64,000 nucleotides of DNA from Snuella lapsa (GTDB lineage: Bacteria; Bacteroidota; Bacteroidia; Flavobacteriales; Flavobacteriaceae): NCBI RefSeq assembly GCF_039539345.1, contig NZ_BAABCY010000053.1, positions 10,695 to 74,694 on the forward strand, read 5' to 3'. The notes below the pieces were generated by a model. That model did not search any database and was not told the DNA's origin. It saw nothing but the letters and a program-made list of their open reading frames with translations. Shown piece by piece: positions 17,359 to 26,418 of the stretch (position 1 is its first letter; every line of letters starts with the position of its first letter). A program made the translations under genes and the position numbers.

Positions 17359-17736
17359 ATGAAACCTGTAGACAATTATTTTCTTAATCAAAAAGAACCC
17401 TATCAATCTATTATGCTTTATGTTAGGGAGGTTATTTTAAATACTTTGCCAGATGTAGTGGAGCGTTATAGCTATAACATTCCATTTTATAATATTGGCA
17501 AAAAACCAATGTTGTATTTAAATATTTTAAAAGGAAGGGACTATGTTGATGTAGCTTTTGTGCAAGGTGTTTTATTGGAAAAAGATTTTCCTATCTTAAA
17601 AAATGACAATAAACGTAAACAAGTACGTTCCATCCAATTAAAGTCCATAGAAGATTTAGACCACGAACATTTTCAGGAGCTCTTGTGTGTTGCAGCAGAA
17701 CAAATAAGGCAAAGTAAAAAGGCTTGGTTTATTTAG
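17359..17736 (+). CDS. DUF1801 (YdhG-like) protein
   Basis: A 125-residue protein of the DUF1801 family, showing the typical LPDVVERYSYNIPFY stretch (about 30-44) and the later VDVAFVQG segment. Small cytosolic alpha-beta fold, function not established in the family. Its last 4 bases overlap the end of kdsA on the other strand. Confidence 0.85.
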   Translation: MKPVDNYFLNQKEPYQSIMLYVREVILNTLPDVVERYSYNIPFYNIGKKPMLYLNILKGRDYVDVAFVQGVLLEKDFPILKNDNKRKQVRSIQLKSIEDLDHEHFQELLCVAAEQIRQSKKAWFI

Positions 17737-18554
17737 TTTAAGCCATTAACCGTTTTTCTAATAGCGACTAAGTTGGTGAGCAGTTTTTCCAAGTAATCCA
17801 AATGTAGCATATTGGCACCGTCACTTTTAGCATTCGATGGGTCGAAATGTGTTTCAATAAATAAACCATCCACATTATTTACTACTCCTGCTCTTGCAAT
17901 AGTTTCTATCATATCTGGACGTCCACCAGTAACACCACTACTCTGATTAGGCTGTTGTAATGAATGGGTAACGTCCAAAACAGTTGGGGCATAGTTTTTC
18001 ATAGTTGGGATGCCCCTAAAGTCCACAATCATATCTTGATAGCCAAACATAGTGCCTCTGTCTGTTATCCAAGCTTTGTCGTTACCTGCATCCTTTACTT
18101 TTTGAACGGCATGCTTCATGGCTTCAGGGCTCATAAATTGTCCCTTTTTTAAGTTTATTACCTTTCCGGTTTTAGCTGCAGCAACAACTAAATCGGTTTG
18201 GCGCACTAAAAAAGCAGGAATTTGCAACACATCAACATATTCTGCAGCAAAGGCAGCATCAGAGACTTCGTGTATGTCGGTAACAGTAGGGACATCAAAT
18301 GTTTCAGAAACTTTTTTGAGTATTTTCAGGGCTTTTTCATCGCCTATTCCCGTAAAGCTGTCTATTCTACTTCGATTGGCCTTTTTAAAGCTTCCTTTAA
18401 AAACATAAGGAATCTCCAACTTATTGGTTATAGTAACTACTTTTTCTGCAATTCGTAAAGCCATCTCTTCCCCTTCAATGGCACAAGGGCCAGCTAAAAG
18501 AAAGAAGTTGTTAGAATTTGTGTGCTTTATTTTTGGAATATCCTGAAGATTCAT
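17733..18554 (-). CDS. kdsA: 3-deoxy-8-phosphooctulonate synthase (KDO-8-P synthase)
   Basis: Condenses arabinose 5-phosphate with phosphoenolpyruvate to KDO 8-phosphate for the LPS inner core. The 273-residue protein has LAGPCAIEG near the N-terminus, KGSFKKANRSR, VTDIHE, and the C-terminal IETHFDP, all typical of KdsA rather than DAHP synthase. Length matches the family. It has its own TATCTTTG promoter box and is divergent from typA. The 4-base convergent overlap with the DUF1801 gene leaves no room for a terminator between them. Confidence 0.96.
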   Translation of the reverse strand: MNLQDIPKIKHTNSNNFFLLAGPCAIEGEEMALRIAEKVVTITNKLEIPYVFKGSFKKANRSRIDSFTGIGDEKALKILKKVSETFDVPTVTDIHEVSDAAFAAEYVDVLQIPAFLVRQTDLVVAAAKTGKVINLKKGQFMSPEAMKHAVQKVKDAGNDKAWITDRGTMFGYQDMIVDFRGIPTMKNYAPTVLDVTHSLQQPNQSSGVTGGRPDMIETIARAGVVNNVDGLFIETHFDPSNAKSDGANMLHLDYLEKLLTNLVAIRKTVNGLN

Positions 18555-18583
18555 GACGGTTTAGTTTCGAAAAATTATAGGCT

Positions 18584-18591
18584 GCAAAGAT
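18584..18591 (-). promoter_or_regulatory. -7 box of kdsA
   Basis: TATCTTTG on the minus strand, an exact TAnnTTTG match followed by CAGCC, 29 bases upstream of the kdsA start. The 297-base space between kdsA and typA holds this box and the typA box; nothing else was recognised in it. Confidence 0.65.
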
Positions 18592-18820
18592 ACTATTTAT
18601 ACTGAATATTTATCTATCAGAGTTGTATTCAATTTAGATGTTGCTTTTGTTGGTAATTGTTGTAAGGAGCTAAAAATAGAAAGTTTATAAAGTGTTTGTT
18701 TTTTTTGTTTTGTATTTGAAAATGAGTATAATAGAGTGTGCGTTAATGGTGTTTAATGGATTTGCATACAGGTAGTTGGTCAAAAAAATATTATTATATA
18801 ATTTATCCATTAATTATGAG

Positions 18821-18828
18821 TACATTTG
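18821..18828 (+). promoter_or_regulatory. -7 box of typA
   Basis: TACATTTG, an exact TAnnTTTG match, 23 bases before the typA ATG, giving a predicted leader of about 15-18 bases. Confidence 0.65.
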
Positions 18829-18851
18829 CACGCTTAAAATAAGGCACAATT

Positions 18852-20651
18852 ATGGCTAATATTAAAAACATTGCAATTATTGCTCACGTAGACCACGGTA
18901 AGACAACCTTGGTAGACAAAATTATGTACCATTGCCAGTTATTTCGTGAAAACGAAAACACAGGAGATCTAATCTTGGATAATAATGACTTGGAACGAGA
19001 AAGAGGTATCACTATTACGTCTAAAAATGTTTCGGTTATATATAAGGATACAAAGATTAATATTATTGATACACCTGGTCACGCCGACTTTGGAGGAGAA
19101 GTAGAGCGTGTGTTAAATATGGCCGATGGTGTTTTGTTGTTAGTGGATGCTTTTGAAGGGCCAATGCCCCAAACGCGTTTTGTGTTGCAAAAAGCGATCG
19201 ATTTGGGTCTGAAACCTTGCGTGGTTATTAATAAGGTAGATAAGGAAAATTGTACACCCGATGAAGTACACGAAAAGGTGTTTGATTTAATGTTTGAACT
19301 GGGAGCAGAGGAGTGGCAGTTAGATTTTCCAACAGTATATGGTTCGGCAAAGAACAATTGGATGAGTGATGACTGGAAAGTAGAGACCGAAAATATTGAA
19401 CCTTTGTTGGAGATGGTAATCGAACATATTCCTGAACCAAAAATTGAAGCAGGAACAACTCAAATGTTAATAACCTCGTTAGACTTTTCATCATTTACGG
19501 GACGAATTGCTATTGGACGCTTAACGCGAGGCGAACTTAAAATAGGGCAGAATATCTCATTAGTGAAAAGAGATGGGAGTATTGTTAAGTCCAGAATAAA
19601 AGAACTTCATGTGTTTGAAGGCTTGGGACGTAAAAAAGTTGATGCTGTTCAAGCAGGTGATATTTGTGCCTTAGTTGGTCTTGAAGGTTTTGAAATTGGT
19701 GATACGGTTGCAGATTTTGAAGCTCCTGAAGGCTTAAAAACAATAGCCATTGATGAGCCGACAATGAGTATGTTATTTACCATTAACGATTCACCGTTTT
19801 TTGGTAAGGACGGAAAATTTGTCACATCACGTCATATAAAAGAACGTTTAGCCAAGGAATTAGAAAAGAATTTAGCACTTAGAGTTGAAGAAACCGATAG
19901 TGCTGATAAATTTATGGTTTATGGACGAGGCGTATTGCATTTATCGGTTTTAATTGAAACGATGCGTCGTGAAGGTTATGAATTGCAAATTGGACAGCCA
20001 CAAGTAATCATCAAGGAAATTGATGGTGTAAAATGTGAGCCAGTTGAAGAAATGACCATCGATTTACCTGAAGAGGTTTCAGGTAAGGCTATTGAGTTGG
20101 TTACTATGCGTAAAGGTGAAATGCTAAGCATGGAAGCTAAGGGAGATAGAATGGTATGCGAATTTATTGTGCCTTCAAGGGGTATTATAGGATTACGTAA
20201 CCAGTTGCTAACAGCGACAGCGGGTGAGGCTATTATGGCACACCGCTTTAAAGAGTTTCAACCATTAAAGGGAGGTATTCCAGAAAGACAAAATGGAAGT
20301 TTGGTTTCTATGGAAAATGGTCAAGCCATTCCTTACTCTATTGATAAATTACAAGAACGTGGTAAGTTTTTTATCGATCCGGGAGAAGATATTTATGAAG
20401 GCCAGGTTATTGGGGAAAATTCTCGTGGTGATGATATGACGGTTAATGTAACCAAAACAAAAAAGTTAAGTAACGTACGTTCTGCTGGTGCCGATGATAA
20501 AGCAAAAATTGTTCCTGCAATTAAGTTTTCGTTAGAAGAGGCCTTAGAGTATATTCAAAAAGATGAGTATGTTGAGGTAACACCAAATCATTTGCGTTTG
20601 CGTAAAATATTTTTAAAAGAAGTAGATAGAAAGCGTAATAAATCCATATAA
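18852..20651 (+). CDS. typA: Ribosome-associated GTPase TypA/BipA
   Basis: A 599-residue translational GTPase related to EF-G. G1 is AHVDHGKTT (11-19), the switch I region has RERGITI, G3 is DTPGHADF and G4 is NKVDKEN. The family binds ribosomes and supports 50S assembly and stress adaptation. The C-terminal half contains the BipA-specific region with GIIGLRNQLLTATAG. Full family length. It is probably co-transcribed with the small membrane gene 2 bases downstream. Confidence 0.97.
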   Translation: MANIKNIAIIAHVDHGKTTLVDKIMYHCQLFRENENTGDLILDNNDLERERGITITSKNVSVIYKDTKINIIDTPGHADFGGEVERVLNMADGVLLLVDAFEGPMPQTRFVLQKAIDLGLKPCVVINKVDKENCTPDEVHEKVFDLMFELGAEEWQLDFPTVYGSAKNNWMSDDWKVETENIEPLLEMVIEHIPEPKIEAGTTQMLITSLDFSSFTGRIAIGRLTRGELKIGQNISLVKRDGSIVKSRIKELHVFEGLGRKKVDAVQAGDICALVGLEGFEIGDTVADFEAPEGLKTIAIDEPTMSMLFTINDSPFFGKDGKFVTSRHIKERLAKELEKNLALRVEETDSADKFMVYGRGVLHLSVLIETMRREGYELQIGQPQVIIKEIDGVKCEPVEEMTIDLPEEVSGKAIELVTMRKGEMLSMEAKGDRMVCEFIVPSRGIIGLRNQLLTATAGEAIMAHRFKEFQPLKGGIPERQNGSLVSMENGQAIPYSIDKLQERGKFFIDPGEDIYEGQVIGENSRGDDMTVNVTKTKKLSNVRSAGADDKAKIVPAIKFSLEEALEYIQKDEYVEVTPNHLRLRKIFLKEVDRKRNKSI

Positions 20652-20653
20652 AA

Positions 20654-20899
20654 GTGGAATCGTTAGGAGTTTCATATACAGAATGGGTTGGTTATCTGGC
20701 CATGGCCACAGTTCTGGTGTCATTCTTAATGAAATCGATAGTTAAACTGCGAATAGTAAACAGCTTGGGCTGTTTGCTATTTGTGCTTTATGGGGTTTTG
20801 TTACAGCCAATTTCCTTGCCAATTATTATTACCAATATAGCGATACTTTGTATTAATCTTTACTATTTGTTTCAAAAGAGGCGACAAGGGAAAGTTTAA
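20654..20899 (+). CDS. Small YgjV-like inner membrane protein
   Basis: An 81-residue protein with three hydrophobic helices (about 10-27, 35-50, 53-73) and a basic C-terminus. The pattern WVGYLAM...SFLMKSIVKLRIVNSLGC resembles the bacterial YgjV (Imp-YgjV) family; role unknown. It starts with GTG only 2 bases after the typA stop, so it depends on typA transcription. Confidence 0.75.
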   Translation: MESLGVSYTEWVGYLAMATVLVSFLMKSIVKLRIVNSLGCLLFVLYGVLLQPISLPIIITNIAILCINLYYLFQKRRQGKV

Positions 20900-20921
20900 T
20901 GGTATTATAAGATGATTTTAT

Positions 20922-20929
20922 TATATTTG
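20922..20929 (+). promoter_or_regulatory. Probable -7 box of the polysaccharide locus
   Basis: TATATTTG, exact TAnnTTTG match, 86 bases before the first flippase gene. The implied leader of about 80 bases carries no obvious hairpin regulator. Confidence 0.5.
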
Positions 20930-21014
20930 ATGGACATGCAGAAGCAAGACATGTTCATGGAATTTGAACCCAGGCCTTAATTTTTCTTGTTAAGTAAGGC
21001 GAAGCCCATATCGA

Positions 21015-22334
21015 TTGAAAAGACTATTAGATTACATAAATAAGAACGTTTTAGTTAAGATCGCTTCACTCCAAGCCGCTTCGGTATTTACAAAAATTAT
21101 TGCAGGATTATTAACGTCTAAGGCTATAGCAGTTTTTATAGGAGCAGAAGGCTTAGCCTTAATAGGGAACTTACGGAATTTTGTTAGTGCCATGCAAACC
21201 ATTGCCATAGGAGGTTTTTATAATGGTATGGTTAAGTATGTGTCTAACTTTAAGGAAGAAGTGGTAGCTTTGAGTAAAACACTGTCTACAGTATTTTACG
21301 TAGGTTTTGTGACAACGATTCTAGTTTCGTTTGTATGTTATTTTAACGCAGAAGCCATAAACAATATGCTGTTCCCTAATTGGGGGTATTATGCTTATGT
21401 AATTAAAGTTTTTGCAGCCGTATTGCCATTTTATGCGTTGAATATGTTTTCGATTTCAATAATGAACGGATTTTCAAAGTATAAAATTCTAATTATTATC
21501 AATATTATTGGTCAGGTTTTAGGACTATCTATTACGCTACTTTTAATATATCAAAATAGGATAGATGGAGCTTTAATATCTGTTGTGATAGCTGAAGCAC
21601 TTATATTTTTAATTACACTGGTAGGGATTATAAACAGACGAAGTTTAGTGCCGCTTATTAAAGTGGGGCGGGTTCGTTTAAGTGTTTTAAAAAATATGGG
21701 AACATATTCTTTAATGGCACTTGTTACAGCCATTATTTTGCCGTTTGTAGCAATCGCTATCCGTTCTTATATTATTGAACATGTAGGAATTAAGCATGCT
21801 GGATTTTGGGAAGCTATGACAAGGATTTCCAAATATTATTTAATGTTGGTGAGTTCTTTAATGACGCTCTATATTTTGCCGCGATTTTCAGAAATAGAAG
21901 GCGTAAAAGCTTTTAGAAAGGAAGTTTTTGGCTTTTATAAAACGATTATACCAGTTTTGTTGGTAGGTCTGCTGGTTATCTATTTTTTGAGATCATATAT
22001 TGTAAGAATTGTTTTTTCAAGCGCGTTTGATCCTGTAGAAGATCTGTTTTTATGGCAGTTGTTGGGGGACTTCGTTAAAGTTCTCTCCATTGTAATTGCA
22101 TATCAGTTTTTAGCTAAAAAAATGTTTTGGCATTACATCTTAACTGAATCATTTTTGATTGCCATTTTATACCTAACAAGTATCTATTTCATAGATGTAT
22201 TTGGTGTAAAAGGTGCTGTTATTGCACATTTTGTAAGTTATTTAATGTATTATGGCATTATTTTGTTGATATTTGGAAGTTCGCTTTTTGGGGTGGAGGG
22301 GGACGATAAGCACGGTATAGAAGAAAAGAGCTAA
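21015..22334 (+). CDS. wzx: O-antigen/polysaccharide flippase, Wzx type (first copy)
   Basis: A 439-residue MOP-superfamily membrane protein with about 12 helices. It belongs to the O-antigen translocase branch (WzxE-like): the N-terminal region ASLQAASVFTKIIAG and GAEGLALIGNLRNF, and the C-terminal LFLWQLLGDFVKV and YQFLAKKMFW. It would flip undecaprenyl-linked repeat units across the inner membrane. The start is a TTG at 21015, placed because the first transmembrane amphipathic segment begins there. A second, clearly related flippase is encoded at 27564 in the same locus. Confidence 0.88.
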   Translation: MKRLLDYINKNVLVKIASLQAASVFTKIIAGLLTSKAIAVFIGAEGLALIGNLRNFVSAMQTIAIGGFYNGMVKYVSNFKEEVVALSKTLSTVFYVGFVTTILVSFVCYFNAEAINNMLFPNWGYYAYVIKVFAAVLPFYALNMFSISIMNGFSKYKILIIINIIGQVLGLSITLLLIYQNRIDGALISVVIAEALIFLITLVGIINRRSLVPLIKVGRVRLSVLKNMGTYSLMALVTAIILPFVAIAIRSYIIEHVGIKHAGFWEAMTRISKYYLMLVSSLMTLYILPRFSEIEGVKAFRKEVFGFYKTIIPVLLVGLLVIYFLRSYIVRIVFSSAFDPVEDLFLWQLLGDFVKVLSIVIAYQFLAKKMFWHYILTESFLIAILYLTSIYFIDVFGVKGAVIAHFVSYLMYYGIILLIFGSSLFGVEGDDKHGIEEKS

Positions 22335-22388
22335 TTTTTTTGCTTTTTAAAAGTAAGCGACAGAAGTTTAATAACTTAATAATTTAAT

Positions 22389-22598
22389 ATGAATATCTGT
22401 TTTTTGTATTTTGATCCAGGATTAGGAGCGATGGTAGTTCAGGCTATTGTCGCAGCTATAGCCGGTATTGTGTTGTTTTCAAAAAAATTAATGTATAAAG
22501 TCAAATCATTTTTTGGAATAGTAAAGAGGGATAGTCTGTTTTATGATATTAACGTTAAAGATTCTGATGTAAAAAGCAAGGATGTTCGGGATAAATAA
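22389..22598 (+). CDS. Small single-helix membrane protein of polysaccharide loci
   Basis: A 69-residue protein with the pattern YFDPGLGAMVVQAIVAAIAG followed by a basic stretch and a charged tail. The FDPG(T/L)G motif with one glycine/alanine-rich helix recurs in small proteins of surface polysaccharide clusters, whose role is unknown. Its 3' end overlaps the methyltransferase gene by 17 bases, implying coupled translation. Confidence 0.72.
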   Translation: MNICFLYFDPGLGAMVVQAIVAAIAGIVLFSKKLMYKVKSFFGIVKRDSLFYDINVKDSDVKSKDVRDK

Positions 22599-23982
22599 TA
22601 GACGGTTTCATACATCTTCATTTAGAGACCCTTCTGGTTATATTTTTTGGGACAAAAATGTTTTAAAACGTGTTGTTAATGCTATCTATTTTAAACAATA
22701 CAAAGCTTTAAAAGCTTCTGGTTTTTATACCAAGCTCTTCGAGTCAAAATTATTGATACCCCATAAGGAGCTTTTAGAGGCGGAAACAGAAATTATAATA
22801 CAACCTGAGCGAATTTCATTTATAACGTATCCTTATGAATGGAGTTTTAATCAATATAAGGAAGCAGCATTATTAACATTAAAACTCCAAGCTTACTGTT
22901 TAAAACATAATTTTAGCCTTAAAGATGCCTCCGCATTTAATGTTGCTTTTCATAAGGGAATAGCTATTTTTATAGATACTTTGTCATTCGATTTTTATAA
23001 TGATAATGAGCCTTGGAGAGGATTTAGGCAGTTCATTATGCATTTTTTAGGGCCATTGGTCTTAGCACATTATCATGGAGCTCAGGCTTTAAAGTTGATG
23101 AGTAATTTTATAGATGGTATTCCAGTAAAAATGTTAGCTTCCATGCTTCCATTTAAAACCAAATTAAATCCAGTATTGTATTCCAATATTCATCTGCTAG
23201 CTAAGTTTGAAGATAAGCATAGTGATTCGTATTCAGGAAATGCTCAAAAGTCTTTTCTGTCCAAAAAAGGACAGCTTAACATGATAGAGAGCCTTTATAA
23301 TTATATTAAGGAGCTTTCATTAAAAGAGACTAGTGAATGGCAAGATTATTATAACAAAACGAATTATACGGAAGATGCTTTTAAATTAAAAAGTAATTTA
23401 ATTAATAAATGGGTGTCTATTTTAAAAGCAAAGACTTTAATTGATATAGGAGGTAATGATGGTACATTTACCAGGGGGATTGACTCAAAAATTGAACAAG
23501 CTTTAGTGTGCGATGTTGATAATAATGCGGTAGATTTTAATTATACGATAGTTAGAGATAATAAGGAACGTCACATTTTACCTTTTGTTTTAGACGTGTT
23601 AAACCCCTCTGCAGCCATTGGTTTTAATAATGAAGAACGACAGTCTTTCATTGAACGTATAAAAAAGTTCGCTCCCGATGTTACGCTAGCGCTAGCTTTG
23701 ATACATCATATGTCTCTTTCGGGAAATGTAACTTTTGATATGTCAGCTAATTTTTTTGCGTCATTTTCTAAGTATTTAATTATAGAGTTTCCAAAAAGGG
23801 AAGATTCTTGGGTACAAAGATTACTTAAAACAAAAGGGGCATTTGAAGCGCATTTTGAGTTTTATAATATTCAAAACTTTGAAAAGCATTATACTAATTA
23901 TTTTGATGTTGTTGAGAAACAGCCTATACATAATTCAGAAAGAGTATTGTATTTTTTAAAATTAAAAACTCATGATGTCTAG
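22582..23982 (+). CDS. Two-domain protein with C-terminal SAM-dependent methyltransferase (NoeA-like)
   Basis: A 466-residue protein. The N-terminal half (about 20-230) contains ASAFNVAFHKGIAIFIDTLSF (kinase-like NxxF..G..FIDxxS pattern) and an RQFIMHFLGPLVL segment; the C-terminal half has the SAM motif LIDIGGNDGTFTR (about 292-304) and a CDVDNNAV motif. This layout matches the NoeA-like methyltransferases found in sugar loci. Acceptor is probably a sugar or polysaccharide end group. Overlaps its neighbours by 17 and 11 bases, so it is translationally linked to both. Confidence 0.75.
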   Translation: MFGINNRRFHTSSFRDPSGYIFWDKNVLKRVVNAIYFKQYKALKASGFYTKLFESKLLIPHKELLEAETEIIIQPERISFITYPYEWSFNQYKEAALLTLKLQAYCLKHNFSLKDASAFNVAFHKGIAIFIDTLSFDFYNDNEPWRGFRQFIMHFLGPLVLAHYHGAQALKLMSNFIDGIPVKMLASMLPFKTKLNPVLYSNIHLLAKFEDKHSDSYSGNAQKSFLSKKGQLNMIESLYNYIKELSLKETSEWQDYYNKTNYTEDAFKLKSNLINKWVSILKAKTLIDIGGNDGTFTRGIDSKIEQALVCDVDNNAVDFNYTIVRDNKERHILPFVLDVLNPSAAIGFNNEERQSFIERIKKFAPDVTLALALIHHMSLSGNVTFDMSANFFASFSKYLIIEFPKREDSWVQRLLKTKGAFEAHFEFYNIQNFEKHYTNYFDVVEKQPIHNSERVLYFLKLKTHDV

Positions 23983-25459
23983 AATAAAGGAATTCTTAAA
24001 CAGTACCAAAGATTATCCTAAAATATCTGCTTTTGCATCAGGATTATATCCCTTCTTGCATTATTATAGTAGTAATTTGTCTATTGCTGATTCCTTTTCT
24101 CAATTATTGTTTTTAGTATTACTATGTTTTATACTTCCACAGATAATTTTTGCAATTAGCCCGTCCGTGTTAAAATTTCTTAGGCTTCAGTTTCTTGAAA
24201 AGTTTAGGCTTAGCGTGTTGAATATAGGTATATTCATATCACTTTTAATTATATTGATTTTTCATCTTAATAAATGGATCTCGTTGGTCATTGCGATTCT
24301 ATGTGTATGTGTGTCAATGCTGATTTATAATCATTTAAAAAAAGTAATTATAATACAGTTCATTTTGGCAATAACAAGTTGTTTTGTTTTAATGCCTAGT
24401 TTGTATTTTGCTGTTAACCAGGATAATGATACTTGGACAAAGCTTTCTAATGAATTAATAAGTGTAAAACTCGATAAAACTCCAAATATTTTTGTTATAC
24501 AACCTGATGGTTATGTTAATATTTCAGAAATTAATTTGCCACCGTACAACTTTGATAACTCAACATTTTATGGCTGGTTATCTGAAAACGGCTTTATAAA
24601 TTATCCCAATTTTAGGAGTAATTATTATTCGACATTGACTTCAAATGCGTCAATGTTCGCAATGAAACATCATTATTATTCTAATACGAATAGGAGTAAT
24701 TTGAAAACTTTTAATGCCTTGGAGGCCATAGTTGGAAAAGATAACAATACACTTAAAATTTTAAAGAATAATAATTATAAAACTCATTTGATTACAGACA
24801 ATACATATTTTCTTATAAACAGGACTCCGTTGGTTTATGATTATTGTAATGTACCTTTAAATAAGGTATCTTATTATGATACCGGTAATGTTAAAGGGGT
24901 TGATATTATTTCTGATTTTGAGAGTATCATTGATACATTGTCAAAGAATAAAAATTTCTTTTTTATAGAAAAAACGCTACCTAGTCATGTTATGTATAGT
25001 AAGCGTTTGTCAAAAGGCATAAGCCAAGAACGCATTGAATATTTGGATAGATTAGAATTAGCAAATGAGTGGATTAAAAGGCTGTTTGAAAAGATTAAGA
25101 AGTTTGATGAAGAAGCATTTGTTGTTATTGTCGCAGACCATGGCGGCTATGTTGGACTAGAATATACTCTAGAAGCAGTTAATAGAAAGTTGAATCCTAC
25201 TGAAATAAAATCTGCTTTTAGTAGTATGTTGAGTATAAAATGGCCGCAAAAAATTAATTCTAAAGGTTTGAAATTTAAAAGTAATGTGAATTTATTTAGA
25301 AATGTATTTTATAGTCTAACAGAGAATAAAAACTTAGAAAAAAAGACGTTAGAAGACACTAGTTTCATTCCTTATTTTGAAAACGGTAATTATAGTTTTT
25401 ATAAATGTATTGATAAGGATTATAATATTATCTTTAAGCCAGCAACACCAAAGGACTAA
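23972..25459 (+). CDS. Membrane-anchored alkaline-phosphatase-superfamily (sulfatase-like) enzyme
   Basis: A 495-residue protein: about five N-terminal membrane helices (residues 20-145) and an outward catalytic domain. The first strand reads PNIFVIQPDGYVN (metal ligand Asp), the nucleophile region is STLTSNASMFA, and VVIVADHGGYVG holds the second metal site. Layout resembles LtaS/EptA-type phosphoglycerol or phosphoethanolamine transferases, so it may decorate the polysaccharide or lipid A; sulfatase activity is also possible, but no CxPxR formylglycine motif is visible. Start ATG 23972 or the next codon. Confidence 0.75.
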   Translation: MMSRIKEFLNSTKDYPKISAFASGLYPFLHYYSSNLSIADSFSQLLFLVLLCFILPQIIFAISPSVLKFLRLQFLEKFRLSVLNIGIFISLLIILIFHLNKWISLVIAILCVCVSMLIYNHLKKVIIIQFILAITSCFVLMPSLYFAVNQDNDTWTKLSNELISVKLDKTPNIFVIQPDGYVNISEINLPPYNFDNSTFYGWLSENGFINYPNFRSNYYSTLTSNASMFAMKHHYYSNTNRSNLKTFNALEAIVGKDNNTLKILKNNNYKTHLITDNTYFLINRTPLVYDYCNVPLNKVSYYDTGNVKGVDIISDFESIIDTLSKNKNFFFIEKTLPSHVMYSKRLSKGISQERIEYLDRLELANEWIKRLFEKIKKFDEEAFVVIVADHGGYVGLEYTLEAVNRKLNPTEIKSAFSSMLSIKWPQKINSKGLKFKSNVNLFRNVFYSLTENKNLEKKTLEDTSFIPYFENGNYSFYKCIDKDYNIIFKPATPKD

Positions 25460-25479
25460 TTATTTTTTAAGTATAATCT

Positions 25480-26418
25480 TTGTTTAATGTTTTAAAATAC
25501 AATTTAAATTTATTGGATGATTGGAACAACTTTGTTTCAGCATCAAAAAATGGGACGTTTCTTTTCCATCGTAGTTTTATGGAATACCACTCCGATAGAT
25601 TTGAAGATTATTCATTATTAGTTTATAAGAAAGAAAAACTTGTAGCCTTGCTGCCTGCCAACAAGGAAGGTAATACTGTTTATTCACATCAAGGATTAAC
25701 CTATGGAGGGCTAATTTTACCTTATGCCTTGTCGGCAATTAATGTGTTTTCAATTTTTGACGCTATTGTTAGTTTTTTGAAAGTAAATCATATTGAAGAA
25801 ATACATATAAAGCAGATACCTGAAATTTATTGTAAAAGCGCCACAAACGAAATAGCTTATGTGTTAGGTCAAAGTGCAAATTTATACAGGAGAGATATGG
25901 TTTTGGCAATCGATTACGCTAAGCCATTAAATATTCATAAAACTAAATTAAAGCACTATAAAAAAGCAGAGAATTTAAATTTGACAATTAAAGAAGAAAC
26001 TAAATTCGATAGTTTTTGGAGTCAAGTTTTAGAGCCAAGATTATTAACTAAACACAATGCTAAGCCAGTACACTCGATCAATGAAATACAGCTTTTGTAT
26101 AGTCGTTTCCCCGATAAAATAAAACAATTTAATATTTATTACGAAGACCGTATTTTGGCTGGTTTAACTGTTTTTGAAACTGCTACTGTTGTAAAATCCC
26201 AATATGGAGCAACAACTAAAGAAGGCGAAAGGTTTAGAGCTCTTGATTATTTGTTTTTACATTTAATAAAAGAATATAAACTAGTAGGTAAAAAGTTTTT
26301 TTCAATGGGAACAGTTGTCGAGGATAATGAATTGAAGTTCAATCAAGGACTTTTAAAACAAAAGGAAGAGTTAGGTTGCGATATTTACACGCAAGATTTT
26401 TTCAGGCTAAAATTATAA
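25480..26418 (+). CDS. FemAB/GNAT-like acyltransferase
   Basis: A 312-residue protein of the BioF2/FemAB-like GNAT group: an N-terminal half with GTFLFHRSFMEYH and the strand pair YSLLVYKKEKLVALLPA, and a second GNAT unit ending with SMGTVVEDNELKFNQGL. Starts with TTG at 25480. Its stop overlaps the ATG of the aminotransferase gene (TAATG), so both are made together. A plausible job is N-acylation of the amino sugar made by the FdtA/FdtB pair, a step done by an unrelated hexapeptide enzyme FdtC in the known pathway. This is inference from context. Confidence 0.68.
   Translation: MFNVLKYNLNLLDDWNNFVSASKNGTFLFHRSFMEYHSDRFEDYSLLVYKKEKLVALLPANKEGNTVYSHQGLTYGGLILPYALSAINVFSIFDAIVSFLKVNHIEEIHIKQIPEIYCKSATNEIAYVLGQSANLYRRDMVLAIDYAKPLNIHKTKLKHYKKAENLNLTIKEETKFDSFWSQVLEPRLLTKHNAKPVHSINEIQLLYSRFPDKIKQFNIYYEDRILAGLTVFETATVVKSQYGATTKEGERFRALDYLFLHLIKEYKLVGKKFFSMGTVVEDNELKFNQGLLKQKEELGCDIYTQDFFRLKL

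Noticed and set aside
17733..18554. DAHP synthase instead of KdsA
   Set aside because: The KGSFKKANRSR and IETHFDP segments and the length fit KdsA.
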